A stretch of DNA of 64,000 nucleotides from Streptomyces liliiviolaceus (GTDB taxonomy: Bacteria; Actinomycetota; Actinomycetes; Streptomycetales; Streptomycetaceae), in assembly GCF_018070025.1 (NCBI RefSeq), contig NZ_JAGPYQ010000001.1, positions 2,046,001 to 2,110,000 of the forward strand. Reading direction: 5' to 3'. The position numbers were made by a program, and so were the translations under genes. This document shows, in pieces, positions 34,998-42,223 of the stretch. The notes beneath the pieces are model-generated. The model made no database searches and was not told where the DNA came from. It was given only the letters and a program-made list of their open reading frames with translations. How positions within the stretch are numbered: the first letter of the stretch is position 1; each line of letters starts with the position of its first letter.

Positions 34998-35665
34998 TGG
35001 CACTTCGTCGCCTCCTCCACGAACACCTTGGACGCCTGCCACAACTGGTCGCTCGTCGGGTACTTGACCATGATGATCTTGAAATAGCTGAAGTCCTCAA
35101 GACTGGGTTCGGTCTTCAGAACCTTTCCCGTCTTGACCTCTTTGGCGTAAAACTTGCTGGAATCAGTACAAAAGGCTACTTCTACGGAATTGCCATTGGC
35201 GGTGGAGCGCGTAGTGGCGTCGTAGTTACGTCGGGTGCCGGTAGCGGTCCAGTCGCCCTTGAGCCACTCGTTGATCTGGACTTCCGCGTAGCGCAGTCCC
35301 TCACCGGTGGAGTAGGCGGTTACGGCTGCATCCTCGGCGGTGCGCTTGCCTACGCCCCGGTAGAGGGCGCGAACGTAGTTGGCGGCGTCGTCCATCGCCG
35401 CTACCTCGTTCTTCGCCTTCGGTTCGTCCCAGTCGAAGACCAGGTTCAGCTTCATGTCCTTGGGCAGGGACACGTCCACCCCGTCGGGGCTGTCCTCGCT
35501 CGACCCCGCCGGCTCCGCCGACTTCGTCGGCTTCTTCGATTCCTGGTCGGCGCCCGCGATCTTGTCGTTGTCGCTGGACTTGTCGTCCCCGCCGCCGCAC
35601 GCCGTGAGCAGCAGGGCTGCGGTTGCGGCGAGCGCGGCAGCAACGGGCAAAGAGCGGCGCGTCAC
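34994..35665 (-). CDS. Lipoprotein, NTF2-like pattern
   Basis: 223 residues with a lipoprotein signal peptide (GTG start, RRSLPVAAALAATAALLLT, lipobox LLTAC), then an acidic Ser/Lys/Asp linker of about 50 residues and a globular part. NYVRALYRGVGKR and ETNEWLKG-like segments followed by strands suggest an NTF2-type fold. It is anchored on the outer face of the membrane and translationally coupled to the next secreted protein. Upstream lies the second copy of the TTCGC-N4-GCGAA promoter element, so it probably starts the operon. Confidence 0.8.
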   Translation of the reverse strand: MTRRSLPVAAALAATAALLLTACGGGDDKSSDNDKIAGADQESKKPTKSAEPAGSSEDSPDGVDVSLPKDMKLNLVFDWDEPKAKNEVAAMDDAANYVRALYRGVGKRTAEDAAVTAYSTGEGLRYAEVQINEWLKGDWTATGTRRNYDATTRSTANGNSVEVAFCTDSSKFYAKEVKTGKVLKTEPSLEDFSYFKIIMVKYPTSDQLWQASKVFVEEATKCQ

Positions 35666-35704
35666 AGTGAACCCCCGTGAGATTTAGATGCATTCAAGAG
35701 CCAC

Positions 35705-35750
35705 GACGGTATCCGTGGGGTGCACGCTTTCGCTACCGCGAACTTCCCGG
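35705..35750 (-). promoter_or_regulatory. Promoter region with TTCGC-N4-GCGAA palindrome (copy B)
   Basis: The palindrome at 35729-35742 (TTCGC-TACC-GCGAA), the flanking AACTT and CCCG, the CCGTGG block and a TACCGT -10-like box match copy A at 28.75 kb with identical spacing from palindrome to CCGTGG. It lies about 64 bp upstream of the lipoprotein GTG. Confidence 0.6.
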
Positions 35751-35893
35751 TGCGGACGGTCGGACCTGGAGGAACCGGGGCAAGTCGATGGTTCGAGTGA
35801 CCCGATCGTGTCTGAGTGCACAGCGGACCCGGACGTGCTCCCGGGTACGCCTCGGGCCCCGGACGCCGGCCTGCGTCCGGGGCCCGACGCGCC

Positions 35894-36268
35894 TCAGTTC
35901 TGCTGAGCCGCTCCGCGCTCCGGCGCCCGGCAGCGCGGGCACCCGCACGGCGGATACGCCGACGTCTGCGGCAGTGGCGGCGGCAGCGGGCCCGCTCCTC
36001 CGCCGGTCCGGATCTCGACCCTGCTCCGCTCTCCGGTCACGGCGCCCCGCGCGTCGACCGTGTACACGCGCAGGGTGAGGCGCGCGCTCCGGTGAGGGGG
36101 TCGCGTGAGTTCCGGTACGTCCGTCGTCGGCGGGTACTGGTCCGCGCACTCCGGGCACGCGTACACGTTGAAGCCGGGTCCCGTCGCCGCGTATACCTCG
36201 TGGACCAGTACCGGCTGGGCCGTCACCCGGTGGCAGCGGGCGCACATCCGCACCGCGGGGCGCGTCAT
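35894..36268 (-). CDS. Small Cys-rich protein with zinc-ribbon-like motifs
   Basis: 124 residues from ATG 36268. CARCH near residue 9, CPECAD near 38 and CGCPRC near 108 form three CxxC-type pairs, suggesting zinc binding. The middle has VYTVDARGAVTGERSRVEIR, a beta-like stretch. Function unknown. The start codon overlaps the stop of the small gene upstream (ATGA), indicating coupled translation. The pair is divergent from a GntR-type regulator. Confidence 0.66.
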   Translation of the reverse strand: MTRPAVRMCARCHRVTAQPVLVHEVYAATGPGFNVYACPECADQYPPTTDVPELTRPPHRSARLTLRVYTVDARGAVTGERSRVEIRTGGGAGPLPPPLPQTSAYPPCGCPRCRAPERGAAQQN

Positions 36269-36456
36269 CGGGCGGCCACCGGGACGCCGTGAATGCCGTG
36301 TTCCGCTGCGCGGCGGCTGCGGACCGAGGCGAAGCGGGGCGGGGGGACCGGGATGAATCGGAGGGGTGGGAGTGACCCCAGGCGGTGACGGCCGCTCGGG
36401 CGCGGGGTGCACAGGTTCAGCACCCGGGCGAGGAGGCGGAGAGTAGGGTCCAGCAC
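36265..36456 (-). CDS. Small basic hypothetical protein
   Basis: 63 residues from GTG 36456, preceded by AAGGAG at good spacing; an upstream start is less supported. Arg/Pro-rich (LDPTLRLLARVLNLC near the start), no known domain recognised. It overlaps by 4 bp with the Cys-rich protein gene, so the two form a coupled pair, divergent from the GntR gene at 36619. I recall similar short proteins next to single-domain GntR regulators in Streptomyces, from memory. Confidence 0.5.
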   Translation of the reverse strand: MLDPTLRLLARVLNLCTPRPSGRHRLGSLPPLRFIPVPPPRFASVRSRRAAEHGIHGVPVAAR

Positions 36457-36541
36457 GTTGACGCTCCTTGGAGGCGTTGGCCAAGCCCCGGGACGGTTGC
36501 CGCCGTCGCCGGGGTTCTTCACGTAACAAGCACGCTACAGG

Positions 36542-36563
36542 GTATAGCTGGGCAGTGTATAGC
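36542..36563 (+). promoter_or_regulatory. GTATAGC direct repeat between divergent genes
   Basis: GTATAGC occurs at 36542-36548 and 36557-36563, 15 bp apart, 56 bp upstream of the GntR start. It may be an operator or overlapping -10 boxes (TATAGC). Confidence 0.45.
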
Positions 36564-36618
36564 GGTTTGCAGTGCTCCAAGGAGCCGTGCAGTTGCCTGC
36601 TGTCGTACGTTGTTCGAT

Positions 36619-36900
36619 ATGACACCAGAGGCAGGGCAGTCGCCGATCGACCCGACGAAGATTGCTTACGTCTATATGCAGATGGCGGACCACATCGAGG
36701 CCCGCATCCGCTCCGGGGAACTGTCGCCCGGGGCGCGCCTGCCGGGTGAGCGTGACCTGGCGGAGGAGTACGGGGTCGCGCACCTGACCGCTCGCCGGGC
36801 GACGCGCGAACTCCGCGAACGCGGCCTCGTCGTCACCCTCCCCGCCAAGGGCACCTTCGTCGCGTACCCCGAGACGACAGGCGACGGCCAGGAGCCGTAG
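36619..36900 (+). CDS. Short GntR-family regulator (winged helix only)
   Basis: 93 residues from ATG 36619. It has only the GntR DNA-binding domain (YVYMQMADHIEARIRSGELS, then LPGERDLAEEYGVAHLTARR and REL...GLVVTLPAKGTFVA), without the effector-binding domain found in full-length members. Upstream are two GTATAGC boxes. Divergent from two coupled small genes which are its likely targets. Such stand-alone GntR proteins in Streptomyces act as simple repressors in conjugation-like or small-protein modules. Confidence 0.85.
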   Translation: MTPEAGQSPIDPTKIAYVYMQMADHIEARIRSGELSPGARLPGERDLAEEYGVAHLTARRATRELRERGLVVTLPAKGTFVAYPETTGDGQEP

Positions 36901-36947
36901 GGGAGCCGGAGGAGTTCGCGTTCACCGCACGTGGGCACAAAACAGGC

Positions 36948-38444
36948 ATGCCATGCTGCCTCGCCGCCCCGCACGCCCTCCTCCGAGCCCTCCACTCCGC
37001 AGCCCGCCGCGGTACGGCGCAGGCGCGCCACCTTCACGACCCCGACCCCGACCCCGATCACGCCCCCGACGCCGTCTCCGCCGTCAATCTGGAACTCGTG
37101 ACCCTCACCGAGGACCGGGCCGTCATCACCTGGCACACCGGTGTGGCGGGCAGCGACGACGGGTTCGGGCGGATGCTCCCCGCGGTGACCGAGGGCGAGG
37201 TCGTCTACGGCACCCATCCCGCCCACCTGAACCGGACCGCCGCCGAGGACCGCGACACCGCACACCACTACGTGGAGCTGACGGACCTCGAACCCGGCCA
37301 GACGTACTACTACCAGGCCCGTTCCCGCGGATCGGCGGCCACGCCCACACCCCTGCACCTGGTGAAGGGGAACGCCGTCGGCACCTCCCTCCACGGCTTC
37401 GGCACCCACGCGGGCCCGTACTCCTTCACCACGCCCCAACCCCCTCCCGGCCGTCACCTGTTGTCGATCGCCCTCTGCAACGACCTCCACCTCGGCGAGA
37501 CCACCGCCGGACTGGTGACGGGCATGCCGTTGATGCGCGGCATCTCCCAGCGGCTCGGCCTCGGCCCGTACCCGGAGATCATGGGCAGGGCCCTGGTGGA
37601 GGAGGCGCACCGGCGCGGTGCCCGCCTTCTGCTGGCCGCCGGGGACATATCCGCTGGCGGGGCGCCGCGCGATCTGTCGGAGGCCCGGCGGCTCCTGGAC
37701 GGATTCGGCACGCACGGACAGGACTACTTCGTCGTACGCGGAAACCACGACCGGCGCGGTCGACAGGGCCTTCATGAAGAGGGCGGGGACAACTTCCTGG
37801 ACGCCTTCCCCGCCTCCGACGGCGGCTCGGGCGACGGGCCCGCGTACTTCGCCCGCGACCTCGGCGGCCTGCGCGTCCTCGGACTGGACACGTACGAGAA
37901 GAGAGGGAACGGGGCCGGGTCGGGCGGGCTCTCCGACGAGCAACTCGCCTGGTTCCGGGCCGACGTGCGGGCGCACAAGGACCAGCCCACCGTGGTCTTC
38001 GGGCACCACCCGCTGACCGTACGCAACTCGCCGTTCCCCGTGACGAGCGGACAGCGCCTCAACCGCCGCCAGGCCCGCGCGATCCTCGACGCGTACGCCG
38101 CCGCCCCCGGCGTCTTCCTCCACCACGCGGGCCACACCCACCGCAACAAGCGCACGCTCCTCCCGCAGGCGCGGCACGTCACCCTGCAGGAGGTGGGCGC
38201 CGTGAAGGAGTACCCGGGCGGTTTCTGCCTGCTGCGGATCCACACGGGCGGCTACGCCCTCAACTACTACAAGACCAGCAGCGCCCCGGCCCGCGAATGG
38301 AGCGAACGCAGCCGCCGCGTGGCGGCTGGCCTGTGGCCGCAGTACGCGCTGGGCCGCTCGGTCCGCGACCGCAACAGCGTCACACCCCGCGACCTGTCGG
38401 GCATCACACCGGCGGCGGCGAGGATCTCCGCCGCACAGGGCTGA
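36948..38444 (+). CDS. Metallophosphoesterase with N-terminal FnIII-like domain
   Basis: 498 residues. Residues about 45-160 form a purple-acid-phosphatase-type FnIII-like domain (LELVTLTEDRAVITWHTG, HYVELTDLEPGQTYYYQ). The catalytic calcineurin-like part follows with CNDLHLGE (DxH), LLLAAGDISAGG (GD), FVVRGNHDRR (GNHD), VVFGHHPLT and HHAGHTHRNK (GHTH), a complete metal-binding set. No classical signal peptide is clear at the chosen ATG; the first 30 residues are unusual and a later start is possible. Substrate unknown; a phosphodiesterase or phosphatase is likely. Confidence 0.88.
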   Translation: MPCCLAAPHALLRALHSAARRGTAQARHLHDPDPDPDHAPDAVSAVNLELVTLTEDRAVITWHTGVAGSDDGFGRMLPAVTEGEVVYGTHPAHLNRTAAEDRDTAHHYVELTDLEPGQTYYYQARSRGSAATPTPLHLVKGNAVGTSLHGFGTHAGPYSFTTPQPPPGRHLLSIALCNDLHLGETTAGLVTGMPLMRGISQRLGLGPYPEIMGRALVEEAHRRGARLLLAAGDISAGGAPRDLSEARRLLDGFGTHGQDYFVVRGNHDRRGRQGLHEEGGDNFLDAFPASDGGSGDGPAYFARDLGGLRVLGLDTYEKRGNGAGSGGLSDEQLAWFRADVRAHKDQPTVVFGHHPLTVRNSPFPVTSGQRLNRRQARAILDAYAAAPGVFLHHAGHTHRNKRTLLPQARHVTLQEVGAVKEYPGGFCLLRIHTGGYALNYYKTSSAPAREWSERSRRVAAGLWPQYALGRSVRDRNSVTPRDLSGITPAAARISAAQG

Positions 38445-38470
38445 CCGTCCGGGCCGAGGGCGTCGTTGGC

Positions 38471-39445
38471 CTACTTCGGCGAACCGCCGAGCGCGGAGGG
38501 CGGGAAGTGGCGCAACCTCCGCAGCTCCTCCTGTTCGTCGGGCGAGTAGTCCTCCCAGTGGTACTCGACGGGCTCGACCTCAGCGCCTTCGGCGTCGATG
38601 AGTACGTCCCGCTCGGAGATTCCGAAGAACCCGTGAGCGGTGCTCGGCGCGACCGCGGCCACCCGGTAGCAGCCGCACAGGTTCCGAGTGATCACCGGAG
38701 CTCCGGCATCCGGTGCCCGCGCGGCCACGAAGGCTTCGGCCGTGTCGCGCTGGGCCGGCGTGAGCGAGTCCAGCGGTACGAGGTCGGGCTGGTCGACGAT
38801 GTGACGGGTGAGGCCCTCGCGCTTGAAGCTGTTGAGCCGGCACCAGGAGCCGTCGGCGAAGACGATCTTCACGTCGTGGCTGCCCTTGAAGTTCCGTCGC
38901 TCGATCGTGCTGATGGCGGACAGCGGGGTCTCCCACAGCACCTCGTCCTCGACGGTTTCCGAGTTCCTCTCCTCGAAGGGCAGGCCCACGACGACCAGAC
39001 GGCGGTCGGTGACGATCGCGTGGGTGCGGTAGTGCTTCTGCTTCGCGCGACCGGGGTCCAGCTGCCAGGGGAGAGTGCGGGCGACGGTGCCGGGAGCGGC
39101 CCACATCACGGGGAAGTCGTCGATCTCGTCGGCGCGGTCGTCGGTACGGTTCGAGCTTGGGCTCCCGTCCACGGTCAGTCCTCCGAAGGAGCTGATGACG
39201 CCCACGACGAGGTTGCCCAGGGTGAGCGCGACAGCCCTGAGAATGCCGAGCCCCAGCGCGCCGCCACCCGAACGCGCCGCGTACCCCCGGCCTGCGGGCC
39301 AGCCCGGTAGCTCGTTCTGGATGTCATTGCGCTCGGTGTCGCGGAACCACCGCATGCCTCTGACGCGCATGGCGGCACCCGAGGCGAAGGTGACCGGGGT
39401 ACGGGTCAGCAGGACTTCTCCCGGACCGGGCTGCCAGTAGTCCAT
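38471..39445 (-). CDS. Family A protein: PH/GRAM-like, membrane-associated (3 of 3)
   Basis: 324 residues from ATG 39445 (family start DYWQPGPGEVLL). FASGAAMRVRGMRWFRDTER and IQNELPGWPAG match the other two copies closely, as do the PH-like HAIVTDRRLVVVGLP, VLWETPLSAISTIE and VKIVFADGSWCRLNSF. A hydrophobic stretch (ILRAVALTLGNLVVGVISSF) may anchor it. It has an extra charged tail (YSPDEQEELRRLRHFPPSAL). It is separated from the T7SS block by the phosphoesterase and GntR genes, about 7 kb from the second copy, which supports a family expanded within the locus. Function unknown. Confidence 0.64.
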   Translation of the reverse strand: MDYWQPGPGEVLLTRTPVTFASGAAMRVRGMRWFRDTERNDIQNELPGWPAGRGYAARSGGGALGLGILRAVALTLGNLVVGVISSFGGLTVDGSPSSNRTDDRADEIDDFPVMWAAPGTVARTLPWQLDPGRAKQKHYRTHAIVTDRRLVVVGLPFEERNSETVEDEVLWETPLSAISTIERRNFKGSHDVKIVFADGSWCRLNSFKREGLTRHIVDQPDLVPLDSLTPAQRDTAEAFVAARAPDAGAPVITRNLCGCYRVAAVAPSTAHGFFGISERDVLIDAEGAEVEPVEYHWEDYSPDEQEELRRLRHFPPSALGGSPK

Positions 39446-39655
39446 CTCCGTGCGCACGCATCCTCGGGTTCGCGGTCGACGGTCCGGGGCCCCCGGACCT
39501 CGCCTCACTCTGACACTTCGCCCGGTACGTCGCCGGGGCCGGGTCCGGACCGGCACACGACCTCGTAGGCTCTCCCGGGGTTACGGACGTCAGTTCGCGT
39601 CGTGGCCTTCGCAGACTTCGTGACCGTCATGCCCGACCGGGGGAGTACAGCCGAC

Positions 39656-40303
39656 ATGGCCCGCTACATGGAAACGCTCACCATCGAGCGCGGTGGTTTT
39701 CGGATCAAGGTGCCGGAGTCGTGGTGGGAGTTCGACGTGCGGCCCGAGTCGCGGGGCGACTCGATCCGGCGCATGGTCGACGAACGCGTGCGGCAGCAGC
39801 CCGAGGTGCGCAAGTACAAGGACACTTACACCGCCTTCCTGCAGAAGGCCGCGGCGGACGCCTGGAAGTCGGGCGCGCTGTACTGCGGCTGCATGGCCGA
39901 GAGCTTCGGCGGTGACGTCCCGATCACCGGGTCGATCACGGTCTCCCTCGTCGGCGGCCGTACGAAGGACGGCGAGCCCCTCTCCACCGACCCGCAGGTC
40001 ATGGCGGGCCAGCTCGCCGTGCGCGAGGCCAAGAAGGAGGGTGACGCGTGGCGCAAGGTGACCACGGTCGACATTCCGGACGTCGGCCCGGCCGCGAGGA
40101 CGTACGGCATCGAGGACATCCCCGTACCCGACGACGCCCTCAAGCGCACCATCCGTGCCGTGCTGATGCAAACGTTCATTCCCGTCCCCGGCCAGGAGGG
40201 CAAGGTCGCCCTCGTCGCCGGAAGCAGCCAGGTGCTCGACCTCGCCGACTCCTTCTTCGACATCTTCGACGCGATCACGTCGACGTTCCGCTTCGCGGAG
40301 TAG
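39656..40303 (+). CDS. Family B protein (PsbP/Mog1-like pattern), outlying member
   Basis: 215 residues from ATG 39656, chosen because GGGGGAG lies 10 bases before it; earlier starts at 39602 and 39629 lack this. FRIKVPESWWEFDVRPES opens it and DLADSFFDIFDAITSTFRF closes it, both matching the family in the T7SS block. No signal peptide. It is next to the third family A gene, divergent, as A and B genes also lie side by side at 29.5-32.2 kb. The shared company argues that A and B act together. Confidence 0.65.
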   Translation: MARYMETLTIERGGFRIKVPESWWEFDVRPESRGDSIRRMVDERVRQQPEVRKYKDTYTAFLQKAAADAWKSGALYCGCMAESFGGDVPITGSITVSLVGGRTKDGEPLSTDPQVMAGQLAVREAKKEGDAWRKVTTVDIPDVGPAARTYGIEDIPVPDDALKRTIRAVLMQTFIPVPGQEGKVALVAGSSQVLDLADSFFDIFDAITSTFRFAE

Positions 40304-40367
40304 GGCGACTCCCGGCAGACATCGTGGCCTTTTCACCGAACGCCTGGATCGATGTGGGTCGGAGAGC

Positions 40368-40688
40368 ATGAACTCGGAAGTCTTCGTCAGCCTTGTTCGG
40401 CGTACTACACAGGAAGACCCACGGCTGCGTGAAAGGGCGGCCGATGAGGTCACTGACCGGGTGAACGGCTATTCGGAGGCCGAGGCTGTGACACTTGCGA
40501 CGCTGCTTTCGGCGAGTGCGGCCCATGAAGCGAACGCCACCGTCCTTGAGGCCCAGCTCCACGCGATTGTGGAACTCACCTCTACGGGGCATGTGAAGGT
40601 GGAGCATCTCCACTATCTGCGTGAGATCGACTGTTCCAAAATTCCCACTTCTCTTGGGGAATATGTTGTAGATCTGCTTGAAGAGTAA
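40368..40688 (+). CDS. Hypothetical protein, A/T-richer
   Basis: 106 residues, predicted all-helical (VTLATLLSASAAHEANATVLEA), acidic, no motif recognised. ATG 40368 follows GGAGAG. The codons are less GC-biased than in neighbours (for example AAAATTCCCACTTCTCTT), hinting at transfer. It lies 5 bp before the next plus-strand gene, so a two-gene unit is likely. It could be an immunity-type protein; this is a guess from size and position only. Confidence 0.6.
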   Translation: MNSEVFVSLVRRTTQEDPRLRERAADEVTDRVNGYSEAEAVTLATLLSASAAHEANATVLEAQLHAIVELTSTGHVKVEHLHYLREIDCSKIPTSLGEYVVDLLEE

Positions 40689-40692
40689 TGAG

Positions 40693-41316
40693 ATGATGCG
40701 TGACTTGAATGCCGAACTGAGTCGGATGTCCGACCTCGGCCAGCTCACCGGGCAGGCCGTGGAGTCGGTTCTCGTTGCCTGCGGCTGGGCGGGGGAGCGC
40801 AGGAATCCGGCGAAGGAATGGGCGACCACCTGGAGTCGTGATGGCGCCGCCGCGTGGATTCAGAGTGACGGGCCGTCCGTGGAAGTGGAGTTCACGCTCT
40901 GGTACCGCGAGGTCGGCGAGGAGCGGCTTGACCTCGACGCGTACATGGACGAGTTGTACGACGCCGCTGTCGCCGAACTGCCGCCCGTCGTGGAGCGACT
41001 GCTGTCCGGGGCACTCGTGCCCCGGCTCGAAGCCTCCGACGAGGACCTGACCGGTGGCGCGGACTTCATCGAGCACTCCGCGTGGAGAGTCGCGGACAAG
41101 GTCGTGCTGGCCGGAGTGAAGCAGGACGACACGGATACTCCCGTGCAACTGGTCGTCGTGCTGCGCGAATACGGCACGGACCAGGTCCGCCGCTCGCGTG
41201 GCGGCGTCCGTGCCGCTTCGGTCAGCCCCGCTCCCGCGCCGCCTCCTCCTCCAGCAACCCCCGCAACGGCGCCGACAGTTCCGGTACGGGCGTGCCCGTC
41301 GACTGGGCCGCTGTGA
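40693..41316 (+). CDS. Hypothetical protein overlapping a convergent gene
   Basis: 207 residues from ATG 40693 (GAAGAG upstream). The first 165 residues look like a normal globular protein (SRDGAAAWIQSDGPSVEVEF, TLWYREVGEERLDLDAYMDE). The last 45 residues are low complexity (SPAPAPPPPPATPATAP) and lie over the end of the convergent gene at 41222-42223, overlapping by 95 bp. That part may be a shadow of the other gene, with an original stop lost. Function unknown. Confidence 0.55.
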   Translation: MMRDLNAELSRMSDLGQLTGQAVESVLVACGWAGERRNPAKEWATTWSRDGAAAWIQSDGPSVEVEFTLWYREVGEERLDLDAYMDELYDAAVAELPPVVERLLSGALVPRLEASDEDLTGGADFIEHSAWRVADKVVLAGVKQDDTDTPVQLVVVLREYGTDQVRRSRGGVRAASVSPAPAPPPPPATPATAPTVPVRACPSTGPL

Positions 41317-42223
41317 GGGTCCGTACGTACTCCAGTGCCGCTTCCCGGAGGCGTTGGCGTTCGCGGCCCTGTCTCGCTCCTGCCAGCCAGGTCGTCAGTG
41401 CGAAAGCGGTGGCGAGGGTCGCGGCCAGGTAGCCGGCCGGGTTCTCCTCGGAGTAGGCCCAGGCCGCGCCGCCGATGGCTGCTAGCAGCAGCAGGCAGCC
41501 CGTCTCGTCGTGCCAGCCGCCCTCGTCCGCCATCGCCTCGTACGCCGCGACCGCCGCGGGCTTCGCGGGCACGGCCGCGGGCACCGGAGGGGTATCCGGC
41601 ACCGCGACCGGCGGCGTCACCCTTTCGACTGGTTGGGCGGACGCCGACTCCGTCGGCAGCGTCGCCACCTCCCCGTACACCGGAACCGGCACCGTCTCCC
41701 GGTTCCCGCTCAGTGGGCGGCCCACCAGCCAGTGTGGGACGTGTGTCACCGGGACCCCGTGTGCGCGGGCCAGGCCCAGGACGTGGCGGTAGCCCGTCAG
41801 TCGCGGGTGCAGCAGCTCGCGCTTCCAGCGGCGCCGTACGTACGTCAGGCACGCCACGGCCGTCACGAGCAGCGGGCCCGCCGGGCCGTACGCCAGTTCC
41901 GGGCGGCCGTCGAAGGCGGGCATCGCAGAGCCCGCGAACGGCCACACGACAGCCGCGACCAGCAACAGCGCGCCCAGCCACATCAGGGGCCCGTGTTCCG
42001 CGGCGGCCACCGTGCGCCGGTGGCGCTCCAGCAGGGCCGCCGTCGCCGCGTCGTCCGTGTAGTCGAAGTCGATGCCCGGCCGGGTCCCGACGTCACGCAC
42101 GGAGGCGAGGAGCCGGGGGTCCCTGGACAGGGCCGCACCACTCACGGGCAGAAGTCCCGTCACCGCCACCGCACACCAACTCCCCGTCTCCCCGTCACCG
42201 GCGGACACCCGCCGGCCACCCAT
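41222..42223 (-). CDS. Membrane protein, hypothetical
   Basis: 333 residues from ATG 42223; the frame is open upstream without support. At least four hydrophobic segments: MWLGALLLVAAVVWPFAGS, AYGPAGPLLVTAVACLTYV, TGCLLLLAAIGGAAWAY and YLAATLATAFALTTWLAGA. Between them lies a cytoplasmic or external stretch with HGVPVTHVPHWLVGRPLSG and a Pro/Val-rich linker. No domain recognised. It lies convergent to two small hypothetical genes and upstream of the pilus-like operon on the other strand. Confidence 0.7.
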   Translation of the reverse strand: MGGRRVSAGDGETGSWCAVAVTGLLPVSGAALSRDPRLLASVRDVGTRPGIDFDYTDDAATAALLERHRRTVAAAEHGPLMWLGALLLVAAVVWPFAGSAMPAFDGRPELAYGPAGPLLVTAVACLTYVRRRWKRELLHPRLTGYRHVLGLARAHGVPVTHVPHWLVGRPLSGNRETVPVPVYGEVATLPTESASAQPVERVTPPVAVPDTPPVPAAVPAKPAAVAAYEAMADEGGWHDETGCLLLLAAIGGAAWAYSEENPAGYLAATLATAFALTTWLAGARQGRERQRLREAALEYVRTLTAAQSTGTPVPELSAPLRGLLEEEAARERG

